Below, piece by piece: positions 19,765 through 31,089 of a DNA stretch of 64,000 nucleotides. Position 1 is the stretch's first letter, and every line of letters begins with the position of its first letter. The notes below the pieces were generated by a model that searched no databases, was not told the DNA's origin, and saw only the letters and a program-made list of their open reading frames with translations. Origin of the DNA: Isoperla grammatica (taxonomy: Eukaryota; Arthropoda; Insecta; Plecoptera; Perlodidae); contig OX246747.1 of assembly GCA_945910005.1 (NCBI GenBank), positions 2,526,254 through 2,590,253 on the forward strand, given 5' to 3'. The translations under genes were made by a program, and so were the position numbers.

Positions 19765-20740
19765 GTAGATAGTCTTCTTTGTGACATGTTCCGTAGTCTG
19801 ATTTCGTGCAGTGAAAGTGTGAACGAGTGATTATTCATAGTTATATAATTGGTTATAGATTTGTTTCGACGTGACTAATGTAGTCTGTGCTCAAGTCAAG
19901 GTATTCCTACTTAGGTCAGTGATTTCCAACCAACAACAGGTCATTGTTTTAGTACCTACGTCAGAGCCTTGTATCTATTCTCTTGCTTGCGTAGCAGTCC
20001 TTCCGTATCAGTCTGTATTCTTGCAGCGAGTGCATCAGTCTTGTCTTGACTGTAGGCGGAGCACGATCAGGGTTCCATCCTATGCCAGTCTTGTTGTATA
20101 TATTTACTGTTGTGTCATGTTCCGTTGTGTGATCTCGTGCAGTGAAAGTGTGAACGAAGGATTATTTAAAAGATTAATTGATGGTTATCGATTTGCACCA
20201 TCGTGTTCGACGTGATTAATGTAGACTGTGCTCAAGGCAAGGTATTCCTACTCAGGTCAGTGATTTCCAACAAACAACAGGTCAATGTTTTCGTACCTGG
20301 GTTAGAGCTTTGTACATATTGTCTTGCTTGCGTAGCAGTCCTTCCCAATGTAAGGCGGGTTACTTGAGGCGAGTGCATCAGTGTTGTCTTGACCGCGGAC
20401 GGAGCAGCACCAGGCTTGCATCCTAAGCCAGTCTTTTTGTAGCTAGTCTTCTTTGTGACATGTTCCGTTGTCTGATTTCGTGCAGTGAAGGTGTGAACGA
20501 GTGATTATTTATAGGTTTATAATTGGTTATAGATTTGGTTCGACGTGATTAATGTAGACTGCTCAAGTCAAGGTATTCCTACTTAGGTCAGTGATTTCCA
20601 ACCAACAACAGGTCATTGTTTTAGTACCTACGTTAGAGCCTGTTATCTATTCTCTTGCTTGCGTAGCAGTCCTTCCCTATATCAGTCTGTATTCTTGCAG
20701 CGAGTGCATCAGTCTTCATAACTTAGCCCCCCCCAGGCCA
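19730..20740 (+). repeat. Tandem repeat with units of about 335 bp
   Basis: The phrase catgttccgt followed by gtgatctcgtgcagtgaaag or a close variant recurs at about 19,786, 20,118 and 20,458. Shared blocks such as ggtcagtgatttccaac and tcttgcttgcgtagcagtcc fall at matching offsets. The last copy fades at about 20,740. It is satellite-like and non-coding. Confidence 0.85.
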
Positions 20741-21049
20741 TGTACAACTGTCAAATGCCTTTTTAGTTGCGTTTGGGGGCAGCTACACAAACTACATGTC
20801 AGGCGCGCCCTGTTGCGCACTATCTGAAAGAAATCACAAAACTCCCAGTGAGGCCCCCATCAATTATATATTATAAAGTATATTCGTTGAAAATCATTCT
20901 ATTGTGTGCATTCGACTAATCAACGGTCTCCCGCTTTCGGGTTCCGAAGTAACTGTGAAGAACTAACTGTAGTAACTGTAGAATCACTTACTGTTTATTT
21001 TTCTCTTTACCTTTTTTTGTGGACTTTTCTCCGTATGGGCAATAGAACA
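20741..21049. other. No recognisable feature
   Basis: Transition DNA between the tandem repeat and a dispersed repeat. Confidence 0.45.
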
Positions 21050-22055
21050 ATATGGCTGTAGCAAGTGATTATAAAAACAAATAGAATAGGTATTATTCTT
21101 ACTCTTCGTGTATTAAATTATCTGGAAATGATAACGCCCTGTTAGGTATTGCATTACAGGAACTAGGTGGTGTAGTAGTAAAAGGTAGATCTACTCCTAA
21201 TAATCAAGACTGAAGTAATAAAAAACATCACTGATTCAAAAGAAAACGTCTCACATTTTTAGGGAAGGAAGTGACATGTAGGAGAACAGATTTGAAAGGG
21301 GTAGTGGGAGAATTGGTTTAGTCCCCTTGTATGACAGGCAGAGTTATCCTAGGCGACATAGCACTGATAACAACAATCGTTACCAACTGATGGAAACTTC
21401 GAGTTGTTTTTAAAACAACACAGCACACCCCCCCTCAGCACATGCATGATTAGGGCAACATACAGAGATTCGGGAGATGAAACTGATCCAGAAAACATAT
21501 GGGCAATAGAACAATATGGCTGTAGCAAGTGATTACAACGACGAATAGGTATTATTATTATTACTATTCGTGTTTTTAGTTATCTGGAAATGAAAACGCT
21601 CTGTTGAGCATTGCATTACAAGAACAAGGTACCGGAACTGTAGTATTGCCAGGTAGATCTACACAAAATGATCAAGACCGAAGTAGTTAGAACTAAAATG
21701 CAATTCCCCTCGTGCCGAACGAACCTGACCTATTTTTATCAACCAAGAACAAGGTGGTGGGGCAAATAATGACAACAATGTATCCTAGATGTGTGTCTAA
21801 GCTGTGTCTTCAGGTGGCTCTCGCCCAAGGCAATTGCAGATAAAATGTATTTCCCCTCTCGCAAGGGGTGGGGAAATAATAGCGTTCGGCCGATTTGAAT
21901 CCGCTCTCCACATGTGTGCGTACTGAGGCAATAATATTTACTGTTGGCCAAACATACGCCTACTGAGGCAGAGGTTAGTAAGCAAGATCCTAGGCTACAT
22001 GAATCTGGTAGTACAGTAATTTATGCATACCTCATCACAGTTAGAAACGCTCATA
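21050..22055 (-). repeat. Dispersed repeat, inverted relative to the copy at 59.8-60.65 kb
   Basis: The segments around tgggcaatagaacaatatgg, atctggaaatgaaaacgc, ccccctcagcacatgcatga and ggtggctctcgcccaaggca all reappear in reverse complement at 59,790-60,650. Inside this copy a unit of about 470 bp is repeated: the tgggcaatagaacaatatgg block occurs at about 21,037 and about 21,498. It probably belongs to a non-autonomous transposon. No coding content. Confidence 0.75.
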
Positions 22056-22284
22056 TATAACCATATGGTACGCTGCAGTTGCAAACCTTCGCAATAGCTC
22101 GTGTTCCAAACTCTCAGTCCCCTGTCCATTCATCCCTTCCCTCAGTTTCCTCTTCACCAACGCCTGAGGCCCGTAGAGGGCGGGCGCAACACTACTTGTC
22201 GTGCCTTCCATTGAGTAACCAACCGCTTTCAATGATCTTTTGGATACGTAGTTGACGCACTCTGTTCTAGATTTACAGATCCTG

Positions 22285-22397
22285 GCCGAAATCCTGGCTT
22301 TATTCTTCATCATCATCTTTCTCATCTACATTATCACCCGCTCATCGTCTCGATTAGCCATAGTTGCATAAATATGAGACGTTAAGCCCCATTTATC
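22285..22397 (+). mobile_element. SINE 3' fragment
   Basis: Only the last approximately 110 bp of the type-1 SINE (ggctttattcttcatcatca to gagacgttaagccccattta). Confidence 0.85.
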
Positions 22398-22640
22398 CTC
22401 TCAAACCTAACGGTGACATACACTACCGTGACCTTATCGTTATTGACAAATACGAGGTCAGGCTTGACTTTGTCACCGCCAGGCGTGACATCCGAACCCT
22501 CTTTAATGATGACAGAAGGCTGGACAATGTCAGTTACCGCATCAGTGACACACTGCAGAATTTGTTCATGTCGGTTTAACACGGCACCGAGACTCTTAGT
22601 GCACTCCCCTAATACGTGGGCGAGTGACTCGACAGGAGCC
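22398..22640 (-). pseudogene. Fragment of an R2-superclade LINE: RLE endonuclease region
   Basis: The minus-strand translation HEQILQCVTDAVTDIVQPSV, then KVKPDLVFVNNDKVTVVYVT, closely matches the restriction-like endonuclease region of the element at 44.5-45.5 kb (HDQILQCVSSAIADIVQPSA, KPDLVFVHNDKVTVLDVTV). The second Asp of the catalytic cluster (LDV) is replaced here (VYV), which would be expected to inactivate the nuclease. It shows that this element family also exists away from the composite at 44 kb. Confidence 0.8.
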
Positions 22641-22642
22641 CC

Positions 22643-23773
22643 GGACCCCTATTCTGTAATTTCCCGATATGGATCCGTGCCGATTCCAAAGCGTGTACCT
22701 GCCCATGGACTGCTACCTTATCGTGGTGGGCAGGTTTGTGTGCTTTGATGATCCCGAGAGCTATGCCGGCGGAAGCGTATGCTTCCGGTAGGGTCACCCT
22801 AGCCGGACTTGTCGAGGAGGAGGAGTCAGACGAAATGCAGTCTGCACCCCAATCACCTTTCCTGCCCCTTCCACTTTCCACCCCACCCTCCTATTGGCCC
22901 CTTTCCTCCAAACAGCCCCCTATTTCATCTTCATATATCACCCACTCATTGTCTCGATTAGCCTCGTTGCAAAAATATGAGACGTTAAGCCCAAATAATC
23001 AAATCCAAAGCGTGTATATTAGTCGTTCCCAAAGCGGGCCTAGCGCGAAAATAAAAAAATAGCGATTCTATAGCGTAGTACGATATGGGTAGGCCGATAT
23101 GGGACTGCCGTGCCGTGCCGAGCCGAGCACATCACACAGAGACGGAGCTGCCGAAGTCGTAACCAATCAGAAACTCAGCTCTTCCTAGTGCTTCGCAGTT
23201 CGCACAAGTAGTGTTGTGATCGTCTTTTGTTTTTGTTTATAACCTCAAAATGCCATCGACCGAAAACGTTGTTCAGTGTTGTTTTAAAACATACTAGGCC
23301 TAGCATTCTGCTGCCACTATGTGTACATATGACTAGGGCTAACGCTGTGAAGGTCTAGGCCTAGACATACGACCTTTTGGGGGAGGGGATATTAAGGCCT
23401 AGACCTGCATTGTATATTAATTTAAAGCTAAGTTAGTAAATACGTGTATAGGTTGACATAACCTCAACAAAATAATATTGAATACAGTATATTATAGAAA
23501 AGAATTTCAACTTACGACGAACAATATTTCTTCGTTAGAATCTAAATTGTCTCCTAGTTTTCGCTGAAAACAAATGCTCAAAACAACGTTTAACACGCAT
23601 ATCGGCCTAGAAAGAGGTGCTGAATCCGTATCGGGATTTACCCTTTCATTCCGGGTTAAATTTGGCGGTATCGGGCATAAAAAAGTTACATAATCGCTCT
23701 CGCCCGCTTTCGACTCATAGCGGCCCGAATCGGTATCGGGAGTTTCATAAAACAGTTACCGAATAGGGGTCCT
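22643..23773. mobile_element. Possible DNA element with terminal inverted repeats, carrying a SINE
   Basis: The left end ggacccctattctgtaattt and the reverse complement of 23,740-23,773 (ggacccctattcggtaactg) match, and both are followed by cccgata. The element would be about 1.13 kb, including a 306-bp SINE insertion, and it interrupts the R2-like fragment. No transposase was seen. Confidence 0.5.
22698..23003 (+). mobile_element. SINE family B with type-2 tail, with 13-bp target duplication
   Basis: Head ctgcccatggactgctacct, middle ggacttgtcgaggaggagga, body tttcctccaaacagcccc, tail gagacgttaagcccaaataa. It is flanked by the direct repeat tccaaagcgtgta (22,685-22,697 and 23,004-23,016). 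Confidence 0.95.
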
Positions 23774-23779
23774 GACCTG

Positions 23780-24288
23780 ATATTAACCCTCAAAGGTCTC
23801 AAAATAAAGAATCACAATGAAGATAAATTGCTAAATAAATAAATAAAATAAATAAATACATGCACTTTTAGGGTTAAAAGGAAGTCTACCATATCTTGAG
23901 CGTTAACGTTTCTTATGTGAGCCATTGGTTCAGGTTTGGACGCCGAGCCCGTTGAGGCGACGAAAGAATACCCTGTCCACTTCACCCCCCCCCCCCCCCC
24001 CCCCGTCACCCACTGCTCACAATAATATTCATTCACAATATTTATACTTTTTTTTTATTAATAATATATTTATTTACAATATATGTACAGAACAAATTAC
24101 AACCACAAGCGTATAACGTCTTAGCAGTGGTTTTGAACTCCTTAAGAAATATCAGCCTCGATTACATTACAGAACATTATATAAATATTTACAAACGTAT
24201 TTAGAAAAGAAACACAAAGACTGAAGACAGAATGAAATAGGTAACCGTATTAGTGTAGGTCTAGTCAGGACAATACCACCGACAACAT
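23780..24288. other. No gene; A/T runs and a poly-C tract
   Basis: A stretch aggcgacgaaagaataccct next to a 19-base C tract at about 23,986-24,004 recalls the family A SINE head, but the rest is lost. Confidence 0.45.
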
Positions 24289-24607
24289 CATCCAGCAACA
24301 CCAACAATAACATTACATTGTGCACCACCTTTTGCAATTGTACAAGGAATCACAGCCATATTTAGTCCCAGGACAATACCCCCAATTTCATCTTGATTAT
24401 CGCCCACCCACGCATTGTCTTGATACATCCAGCAACACCAACAATAACATTACATTGTGCACCACCTTTTGCAATTGTACAAGGAATCACAGCCATATTT
24501 AGTCCCAGGACAATACCCCCAATTTCATCTTGATTATCGCCCACCCACGCATTGTCTTGATTAGCCTTGTTGCAAAAATATAAGACGTTAAGCCCAAATA
24601 TCAATCA
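24289..24607 (+). repeat. 137-bp tandem duplication ending in a SINE tail
   Basis: The block from catccagcaacaccaacaat to gcattgtcttgat is present twice, starting at 24,289 and 24,426. The second copy continues into a type-2 SINE tail (aagacgttaagcccaaatat, atcaatca) that ends at about 24,607. The duplication includes part of the SINE body, so it happened after that insertion. Confidence 0.85.
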
Positions 24608-25544
24608 ATAATATTTACAACAACATAAACAATGCCATTACGACCGACCACCTTTACAATAAAATGAGTCGCTTATTAACTTTGCGCAAAGATTCAGACA
24701 ACCATATTTAGGCCCAGAACAATTGTATTTGTGTGGGCGCTCACTGCTCTACATATAGATAAAGTATGAAATTGCTCATTACGCCATCCCAGCTGTTGCT
24801 GTCGCCCTCCAAAAGTTGGAGGTCTGGCATGCGTTGTTGATCATAGTACAAGACAAAGCTGTGAACAAGGACGAAACGTTAGTTTTCAACACGTTATATA
24901 AACTGTGTCCGAGGCAAAGCTGAGAACGCCGTAGGGCGCTTTTACGACTAAAAAAAATCACAACACATAAATATCATAATGGCTTTAGGTAAAGAGATGA
25001 CACTGCAAAGCATAGCCATTAGTATGAAGCCGGTTTATGTGTACTTAAATTAAAATAACACGTATACAACTTCTTGCTGTCGTAATCAACCTTCGAACTT
25101 TGAAGAATCTTCATTCTAGCTCATCATCCCAAGACGTCCGACAAGAAACTGGCTACTGTTGAGCCCGGCATGTTCAAAACATACCCGCAAAGAGGGGGAG
25201 CTATACCAGTTACCCCTCTCTTCTTGCAAATTTGAAATCCTAGGACAATTATTTAAGAAAGAGAACAAAACGAGTTTGGGCTTGAGCTAGGAAACCCATC
25301 GCATTTTTCTCCCACCCGCTATCTTGAGGGCCTGAAAAACACAACCCCGCGATATTTCGCTGGTGTATTTCTTCTTCCTGTCTACAGCTAGATAATAAAT
25401 GTTATGTCGCAATAAAATGAAAGCAACTTACCGGCAATATCAGGGTTTTGTTTGTGAGCTGAAGTCCAGATGTTCAATTTTCAATTTATTGAGGCTCATT
25501 ACATAGTCGGAATCATATTTCTTCGTTGAGAGATTGGAACCTTC
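24608..25544. other. No recognisable gene
   Basis: Mixed sequence without supportable motifs. Confidence 0.45.
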
Positions 25545-26150
25545 AATACAAAGTACTTATGCATAGCTTCGATCACTCTTTACTGAGCACTGAGCCTTGT
25601 ATTATAAGGTATAATGGAACAACTTTGCCATCAGCGGAAAACGTGGCCATAACAGTGATTTGTTCCTTTTGGTTGTTTTGTGACAATTAGTAAAAGTTGT
25701 GCCTACCTTTGGCACCTAAAACTTGTCCGCTCTTCGGTCACAGCAAAAACCCGGATTCATCTGCGTTAAACACCCGATCAGGACACTTCAAAACGTGCAG
25801 GAGGCCCTCTCCAGCCAAATTCTTGTCCTTCTCTCTACACCACCCTCGAATGCCTTGCTCAGATACTGAGGCTCTAGCCAGAGTCAGTGTCTCGGCCGAC
25901 AACTCGGACTACTTTGGGTGCCGCTTCATAAAGCTGTTAAACCATTTAACACCAGGGGGGCCGCCTGTAGATGGAGTGTCCCGGTTATATGTTTGTATTA
26001 TTAATTGCACGGCGTCGAAGAGATGGTGGCGGTGGATAGGCAACCCTTTCCGGGCCAGTCCAGCACCCACTTTTCCAGCACTTCCTCCTCTGCTTTGGTG
26101 AGGAATGTTTCTGGACCCATTGTTCGAGTATCGACTCTGGAGGCTTTCTT
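25545..26150 (-). pseudogene. Tigger/jerky-type (pogo superfamily) transposase remnant
   Basis: The minus-strand translation begins ETFLTKAEEEVLEKWVLDWP, the CENP-B/Tc5-type helix-turn-helix start. After a frame change it reads LPIHRHHLFDAVQLIIQT, PGVKWFNSFMKRHP, then CREKDKNLAGEG, VFNADESGFLL (first catalytic Asp in the NADE motif) and QITVMATFSADGKVVPLYLI. At least three stop codons and one frameshift interrupt it, and the second half of the DDE domain is missing. This is a dead transposon copy. A jerky-like host gene is unlikely given the stops. Confidence 0.8.
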
Positions 26151-26984
26151 CCGAATAAGGGAAGATCATGGCACTCCGTAAGTAACGCTAGCTTGAAGCT
26201 TACTCACGCCACTTCAGACAGCAGCAATTGCAGCTATCATATCATCTCCGGAATACAAAAAAAACGCACGCTTCACTTTTGGCATCGACTGGGTCGAATG
26301 TCATAAACAATTTATTCTAGAGAAATGAGCTTTTATTTTGTTAGATAAATCAATTTTAAGTATTAAGCTTAAACAACAACAATTGTATACAATTTACCTC
26401 GTCATCGTTGTACAATACTGCCAATACTCCATATTTCCCGACATTACGACTCGATTGTTGTTAACCCGGCTGGAGCGGAAGACGGACGATGACATGACGA
26501 AGTTGATTTGGGAGTGGACGATCGAAATATGTTAGATGTGGGAGCAGTGGGATGATGTTTACGGCCATGTGATGTTGAGCAGTAAGCATTCATCTTCTCT
26601 GCTGTTGTAGCCATCTTCTCCGTTTCGTGGATCAGTTTCGGTAGTCCTAGAAACAAATTTTAGGAATATGAAGCCTATGCCCAAATTCGTATAGAGTAGG
26701 CCTATATATAGGCTCTTGACCCCTCAGTCACATAACTGATTTTCAGTACGGACATGGGATTGCAATTTATGATTGGTGGGCCGGCCATATACTCTTATTG
26801 TTTAGGGCAATTACCTACATACAAATTTTATTTTACAAACCTGAAAAGTTGGAACCGCATCGCTTTAGAACCGGTTCGAAACTAGTGTGCGGGTACTCGA
26901 TGTTATTACTAACTCTTTAGCCATAAACTAAGACCTAGGCATGCCTTCAAAAAGCCGGAAGGTGTCACGTAAATTTTCCGTAAA
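26151..26984. other. No recognisable gene
   Basis: No motif found. Short minus-strand frame 26,444-26,656 is Ser/Pro-rich without a signature. Confidence 0.45.
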
Positions 26985-27175
26985 GTTTCCTGTGGGTAAC
27001 AAGATCCGTTATTGTGTGTTTTTGATGTTCAAATGTAGAAATCAACGTTTTAATGTCCAGGTTATAAATTAACTAAATAGGTTAGTTATTAAGCCAGGGA
27101 ACACTTAGGACCTTTTGAAGTGTCTATTGTATTGCCAGGAACAATGCGGAATGTGAATTTAAGTTCCTTAGGGGC
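26985..27175 (+). repeat. Isolated unit of the repeat that is tandem at 33.55-34.32 kb
   Basis: Shares cctgtgggtaacaagat, tgtagaaatcaacgttttaa, gggaacacttaggacctttt and tgaatttaagttcc with the tandem units at 33.55-34.32 kb. Confidence 0.8.
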
Positions 27176-27310
27176 GCCAGAACACGGGAGCGTGGGCATT
27201 TACCCCCACCCCTAGCTACGCTACTGAGGCTTGCGCATCGTCCCTTTAGCTGCAGGCTAAAACCTAGGCCCAGAACTACTCTTGGCCCGCCACTGAACTT
27301 CGACAGGGTC

Positions 27311-27688
27311 CTGCCCATGGACTGCTACCTTATCGCGGTGGGCAGGTTTGCGTGCTTTAATGATTCCTAGAGCTATGCCGGCGGAAGCGTATGCTTCTGG
27401 TAGGGCCACCCTAGTCGGACTGGTCGAGGAGGAGAAGTCAGACGAAGTGCAGTTCACATCCCAATCCCCTTTCCCCCCCACTGTCCCATTGAATATTTCT
27501 CCTCCCACTTGGCCCTGCCCTCCCTTGCTGGACTCCCGTATGACGACTCACGCGACGTACAATGGATTTGATTCGGATGTGGCTTTATTCTTCATTATCA
27601 TCTTTCTCATTTTCATTATCACCCGCTCATCGTCTCGATTAGCCATCGTTGCATAAATATGAGACGTTAAGCCCCATTAATCAATCAT
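27311..27688 (+). mobile_element. SINE family B with type-1 tail, with 12-bp target duplication
   Basis: Full-length copy from ctgcccatggactgctacct to ccccattaatcaatca. The direct repeat ttcgacagggtc flanks it (27,299-27,310 and 27,689-27,700). Confidence 0.95.
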
Positions 27689-28031
27689 TTCGACAGGGTC
27701 ATTGCGCCAATTCTTTGTAAAATTTTACTTATCATCTAATATATCAATGATGCAGTTTACCATTCGATGGTCGATTAAATTCAATAGCAGTTCTTGTAAT
27801 GCAATGCATATCAGGGCGTTATCATTTTCATTTATGTTTTCATGTTTTCAGCAGTGTGTCGCTCCTTGCCCGTTACTAAAGTTTTATAGAATACTAGTGT
27901 AGGGGTGGTGATTATGAAATTTACAATGGCTTCATTCCTGACAGAGAAGAATAAGCGTTAATTAAAAACATTTATTTGGGGAAAATAAAAATATTAAATA
28001 AGTTGTAGCCTTGCCATCAAAATCAAATACA

Positions 28032-28350
28032 TACACCTGCCCAGGGACTGCTACCTTATCGTGGTGGGCAGGTTTGCGTGCTTTGTTGATCCCGAGAGCT
28101 ATGCCGGCGGAAGCGTATGCTTCTGGTAGGGCCACCCTAGCCGGACTGGTCGAGGAGGAGAAGTCAGACGAAGTGCAGTCCACACCCCCATCCCCTTTCC
28201 TCCCCTTTCCTTTTTCCCCTTTCCTCACGCGCCCTCCTACTTGCCCCTTTCCTCCAAACAGACCCATATTTCATCTTCATATATCACCCACTCATTGTCT
28301 CGATTAGCCTCGTTGCAAAAATATGAGACGTTAAGCCCAAATAATCAAAA
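28032..28350 (+). mobile_element. SINE family B with type-2 tail, with 16-bp target duplication
   Basis: Full-length copy. The direct repeat atcaaaatcaaataca flanks it (28,016-28,031 and 28,351-28,366). The paralogue at about 51,370 has a single near-identical copy of this site, i.e. the empty site. Confidence 0.95.
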
Positions 28351-28471
28351 ATCAAAATCAAATACAGTTGGATAAGCCTCTTATCTCACCTTAAATTACT
28401 ACATGCATACGACTCGACACTGAATACCACTGTTTAGATATTGACCATGTATAACAGTAAAAGGACTATAC

Positions 28472-28541
28472 AGACCCATATTTCATCTTCATATATCACC
28501 CACTCATTGTCTCGATTAGCCTCGTTGCAAAAATATGAGAC
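28472..28541 (+). repeat. 70-bp SINE patch without head or tail
   Basis: The stretch cagacccatatttcatcttc to aaaaatatgagacg is identical to 28,259-28,329 in the SINE just upstream. It lacks the SINE tail and a target duplication and replaces a few bases present at 51.49 kb. Confidence 0.85.
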
Positions 28542-28784
28542 GGCACACACCCAACTTGGGTGAAAACAACTTGGGGGGGAAAATAGCATTTTAAATGTTG
28601 GGCTCACCCAACTTGGGTGCAAATAGAGGCAGCCTTACTTAAATTGTGTCATGTCTACACTAACCAGAAGTATCCAGACCACCTTCTCGGGGCAACACTG
28701 TAGTTGGACGACCCTTCTACATTGGATACAGTAAATCGTAGAACTCACACTGTGCGTGTCGCACCACTTACAGAGTTCCCCTTC

Positions 28785-29080
28785 GGCCCGTCTGGGCCCG
28801 GGGAAGAATAGGCCCAGAGTGACTCTGCTAGTCGTAAGAGGCGACAAAAGGAGACCCTGTCTCTTTCCCCCCCACTGTCTCACTGTATATTTCTTCTCCC
28901 GCTTGGCCCTGCCCTCCCTTGCTGGACTCCCGTATGACGACCCACGCGACGAACAATGGATCTGATTCGGATGTGGCTTTATTTTTCATCATCATCTTTC
29001 TCATCTTCATTATCACCCGCTCATCGTCTCGATTAGCCATTGTTGCAAAAATATGAGACATTAAGCCCCATTAACAAATC
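28785..29080 (+). mobile_element. SINE family A with short target duplication
   Basis: From ggcccgtctgggcccgggga to gagacattaagccccattaa. It lies between ttccccttc (ending 28,784) and ctcccttc (about 29,080). The paralogue at 51.72 kb reads straight through ttccccttcatag, confirming insertion. Confidence 0.9.
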
Positions 29081-29110
29081 TCCCTTCATACATTTTACAA
29101 ACTAGAAACA

Positions 29111-30291
29111 AAATTAAAAAACTAACTAAAATACGCGAAGCTTCATAAAGCTGTTGAGCCCGTGCGAGTTCTCTGGACACTAGACACCCCACCCGACAGG
29201 GTATGTCGCGGTTTGGGAAGTCATATAGCTATTTTTTCGGTCTCAACTTAACAAGCACGAATCACTAACGTTTCTTGCCGGTTATTTAGTACAATTTGTG
29301 TGCGTTAAGTTTCGGAGAGGAAAACTTGCCGGAAACCGGATACACGTCATAAATATTGCGTCACTCCGTACGGGAAACTTTGGTTTTTCGTATCTTGACA
29401 GTTTTATAACTTATATTAGTAGATAATTAAATATTCTTTTTTATTTTTTGTTAACTGGTAACAAATATTTCATTACTTTTATCTTAAAAGTGTAGGTACG
29501 AAGTAATGGCGTTTTCCACTGGGCCGCACTGCGAGCGATCTGAAACGTCACAGTTACGTGATGCACTTCACCAGTGCACGCAGTGCAATTATCAGTGGAA
29601 CATACTTCTAGTTGGCAGTGCAACAAATTGGCGGTAAAAGTTATCATAACAACAAACCAACATGCCTACGTACGAAGTGATCGCGGTTGGTGATGATGAA
29701 AATGGACAATGATAACTGACGAAGGAATCCTATGTCAAGTGCTCTCTGGTAAGATAAACCATCAAGAATTCAAATGATACATGACAATGTGCCCTAGGTG
29801 TTTAATGTCAGCGGCTATCTTCATTATCACCACATTATAACACCTAAAACAACGTAGAAAAATGCAGTTTTTAAAAAATGGCCCTGCGGGGCGAACTGGG
29901 GGGCTCGCCCTCCAGACCCCCCTGAACTGCCGCTGATTTCCATTGCTTCCATATTCGATCTTTCTAGAATTGTCCTGGCTTCCCTATTATTTTATACCAC
30001 GAGCCGCCACTGTTGCAGTGACTTTACAACAATGCGTTTTATACCACTGTTTTCTTCAAAAAATACTTTTGAATACAGTATTTACCAAAACGTATTTAAA
30101 ATAATTCAATTATTTAACATATTGTTGGTAATTAATGTTGAGCAGTGTCCATTTACTAACTAGAAATAAACGTTGGTTCAGTAAAAGTCTTATGAGAGCA
30201 ATAATCTACTAAAGCGTGGGATTTCAGTACTATTTGTATGATATAAAATTATTGTTTACAGAAATCGTGAATCGAAAATCGTGAATTTACC
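29111..30291. other. No recognisable gene
   Basis: Contains a GC-rich stretch at 29,882-29,935 (gcggggcgaactggggggct) that recalls DNA-transposon sequences, without further support. Confidence 0.4.
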
Positions 30292-30320
30292 AATTTCGGG
30301 ACAAAAGATGTCCCGAAATT
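30292..30320. repeat. Perfect 12-bp hairpin
   Basis: AATTTCGGGACA and TGTCCCGAAATT pair around the loop AAAGA. A related ttttcgggacg occurs at 30,374-30,384, so this may be the end of a DNA element. Confidence 0.6.
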
Positions 30321-30867
30321 AAACATTTCATGACACGAGACACTTGTGCCAAATTCGGGGCTTTCCCGCATTTTTCGGGACGTCTAGTCACCCTTTTGCG
30401 TTGAGTTGTCGGTCGGGCCGTGACCAGGGTCAAAGAAGCCACAGATCCATTGCAGGCCGTGGCCAATGAAGCCAGACTGACCGCTGGCGCTATCTGAGCG
30501 CAACATATGTGTGCGTGTGTGCCAGGGGAACTGGGAAAGTAGAGTGGAGGTTGATTCATACTTCCGCTGTGCGAATACCACACCGATTGCCAATCCCAAA
30601 TCGGCTCCACTGCGGCCCCGGTTTGTTGTTGTTTGTCTATCTTGCCATTTCTGCCAATCAAAATGTCTCAAGTTTCTAAGTTGGGGGATGTCAAAAGTCG
30701 TTCAAATCTGTCGCTAACTTGTGTAAACGTAGTCAGTAGCAGCATGGCTGCTCACAATTTATTTGGATGCTACAATTTAGCGAAATTGTTTGTTTTTGTC
30801 GTAAGCTGGAATCAGTACATGACTCACGGAATGACTTCAACCAGACAGTAATACAGGTGAGAACTTA

Positions 30868-30911
30868 CTTGGGTTTGTCTCTATTGTTACTGTTTCCGGG
30901 TAGGCCGTAGG
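30868..30911 (-). CDS. Putative 44-nt exon of a minus-strand gene
   Basis: On the minus strand tttgttgcag precedes CCTACGGCCTACCCGGAAAC and the exon ends before gtaagttctc. The translation in the frame of the upstream exon is PTAYPETVTIETNP. Both splice signals are good. It is small, so the call rests on the signals and on its place after the exon ending at 31,090. Confidence 0.45.
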
Positions 30912-30914
30912 CTG

Positions 30915-31085
30915 CAACAAAAAATTAAATGTGATAACATATAACATCAACGATATAAATAACATCAACAGAACAACTGCAACAAAAATGTAATACGGGG
31001 GTGAACTTACAAGTGATAACATATTATTACATCAGCGAGATAAATCACATCAACAGAACTACTGCAACTGGAAAGAAATATGAAC
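30915..31085 (-). repeat. Tandem duplication of about 97 bp made of intron-like sequence
   Basis: Two units each have gtaagttca, a pyrimidine-rich stretch ending ttgcag, then a block like gttctgttgatgtgatttat. Each unit therefore carries its own donor-like and acceptor-like sequence between the two exons. Confidence 0.6.
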
Positions 31086-31089
31086 TTAC

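Larger units (their letters stand above)
27820..29110 (+). repeat. Duplicated genomic segment carrying two SINEs (paralogue at 51.19-51.74 kb)
   Basis: Blocks such as gttttcagcagtgtgtcgct, gttggataagcctc, cactgaataccactgtttag, cacccaacttgggtgcaaat and caccttctcggggcaacact are shared in the same order with 51,195-51,740. That copy lacks the SINEs at 28,032-28,350 and about 28,785-29,080. Confidence 0.9.

Noticed and set aside
25697..26101. Plus-strand open frame of 134 codons
   Set aside because: It lies antisense to the clear Tigger transposase remnant and has no motif of its own.
28032..28350. Open frames inside SINE copies (about 80-150 codons, recurring at many sites)
   Set aside because: The same frames recur wherever the SINE occurs, and the copies carry retrotransposition hallmarks. 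They are non-coding.
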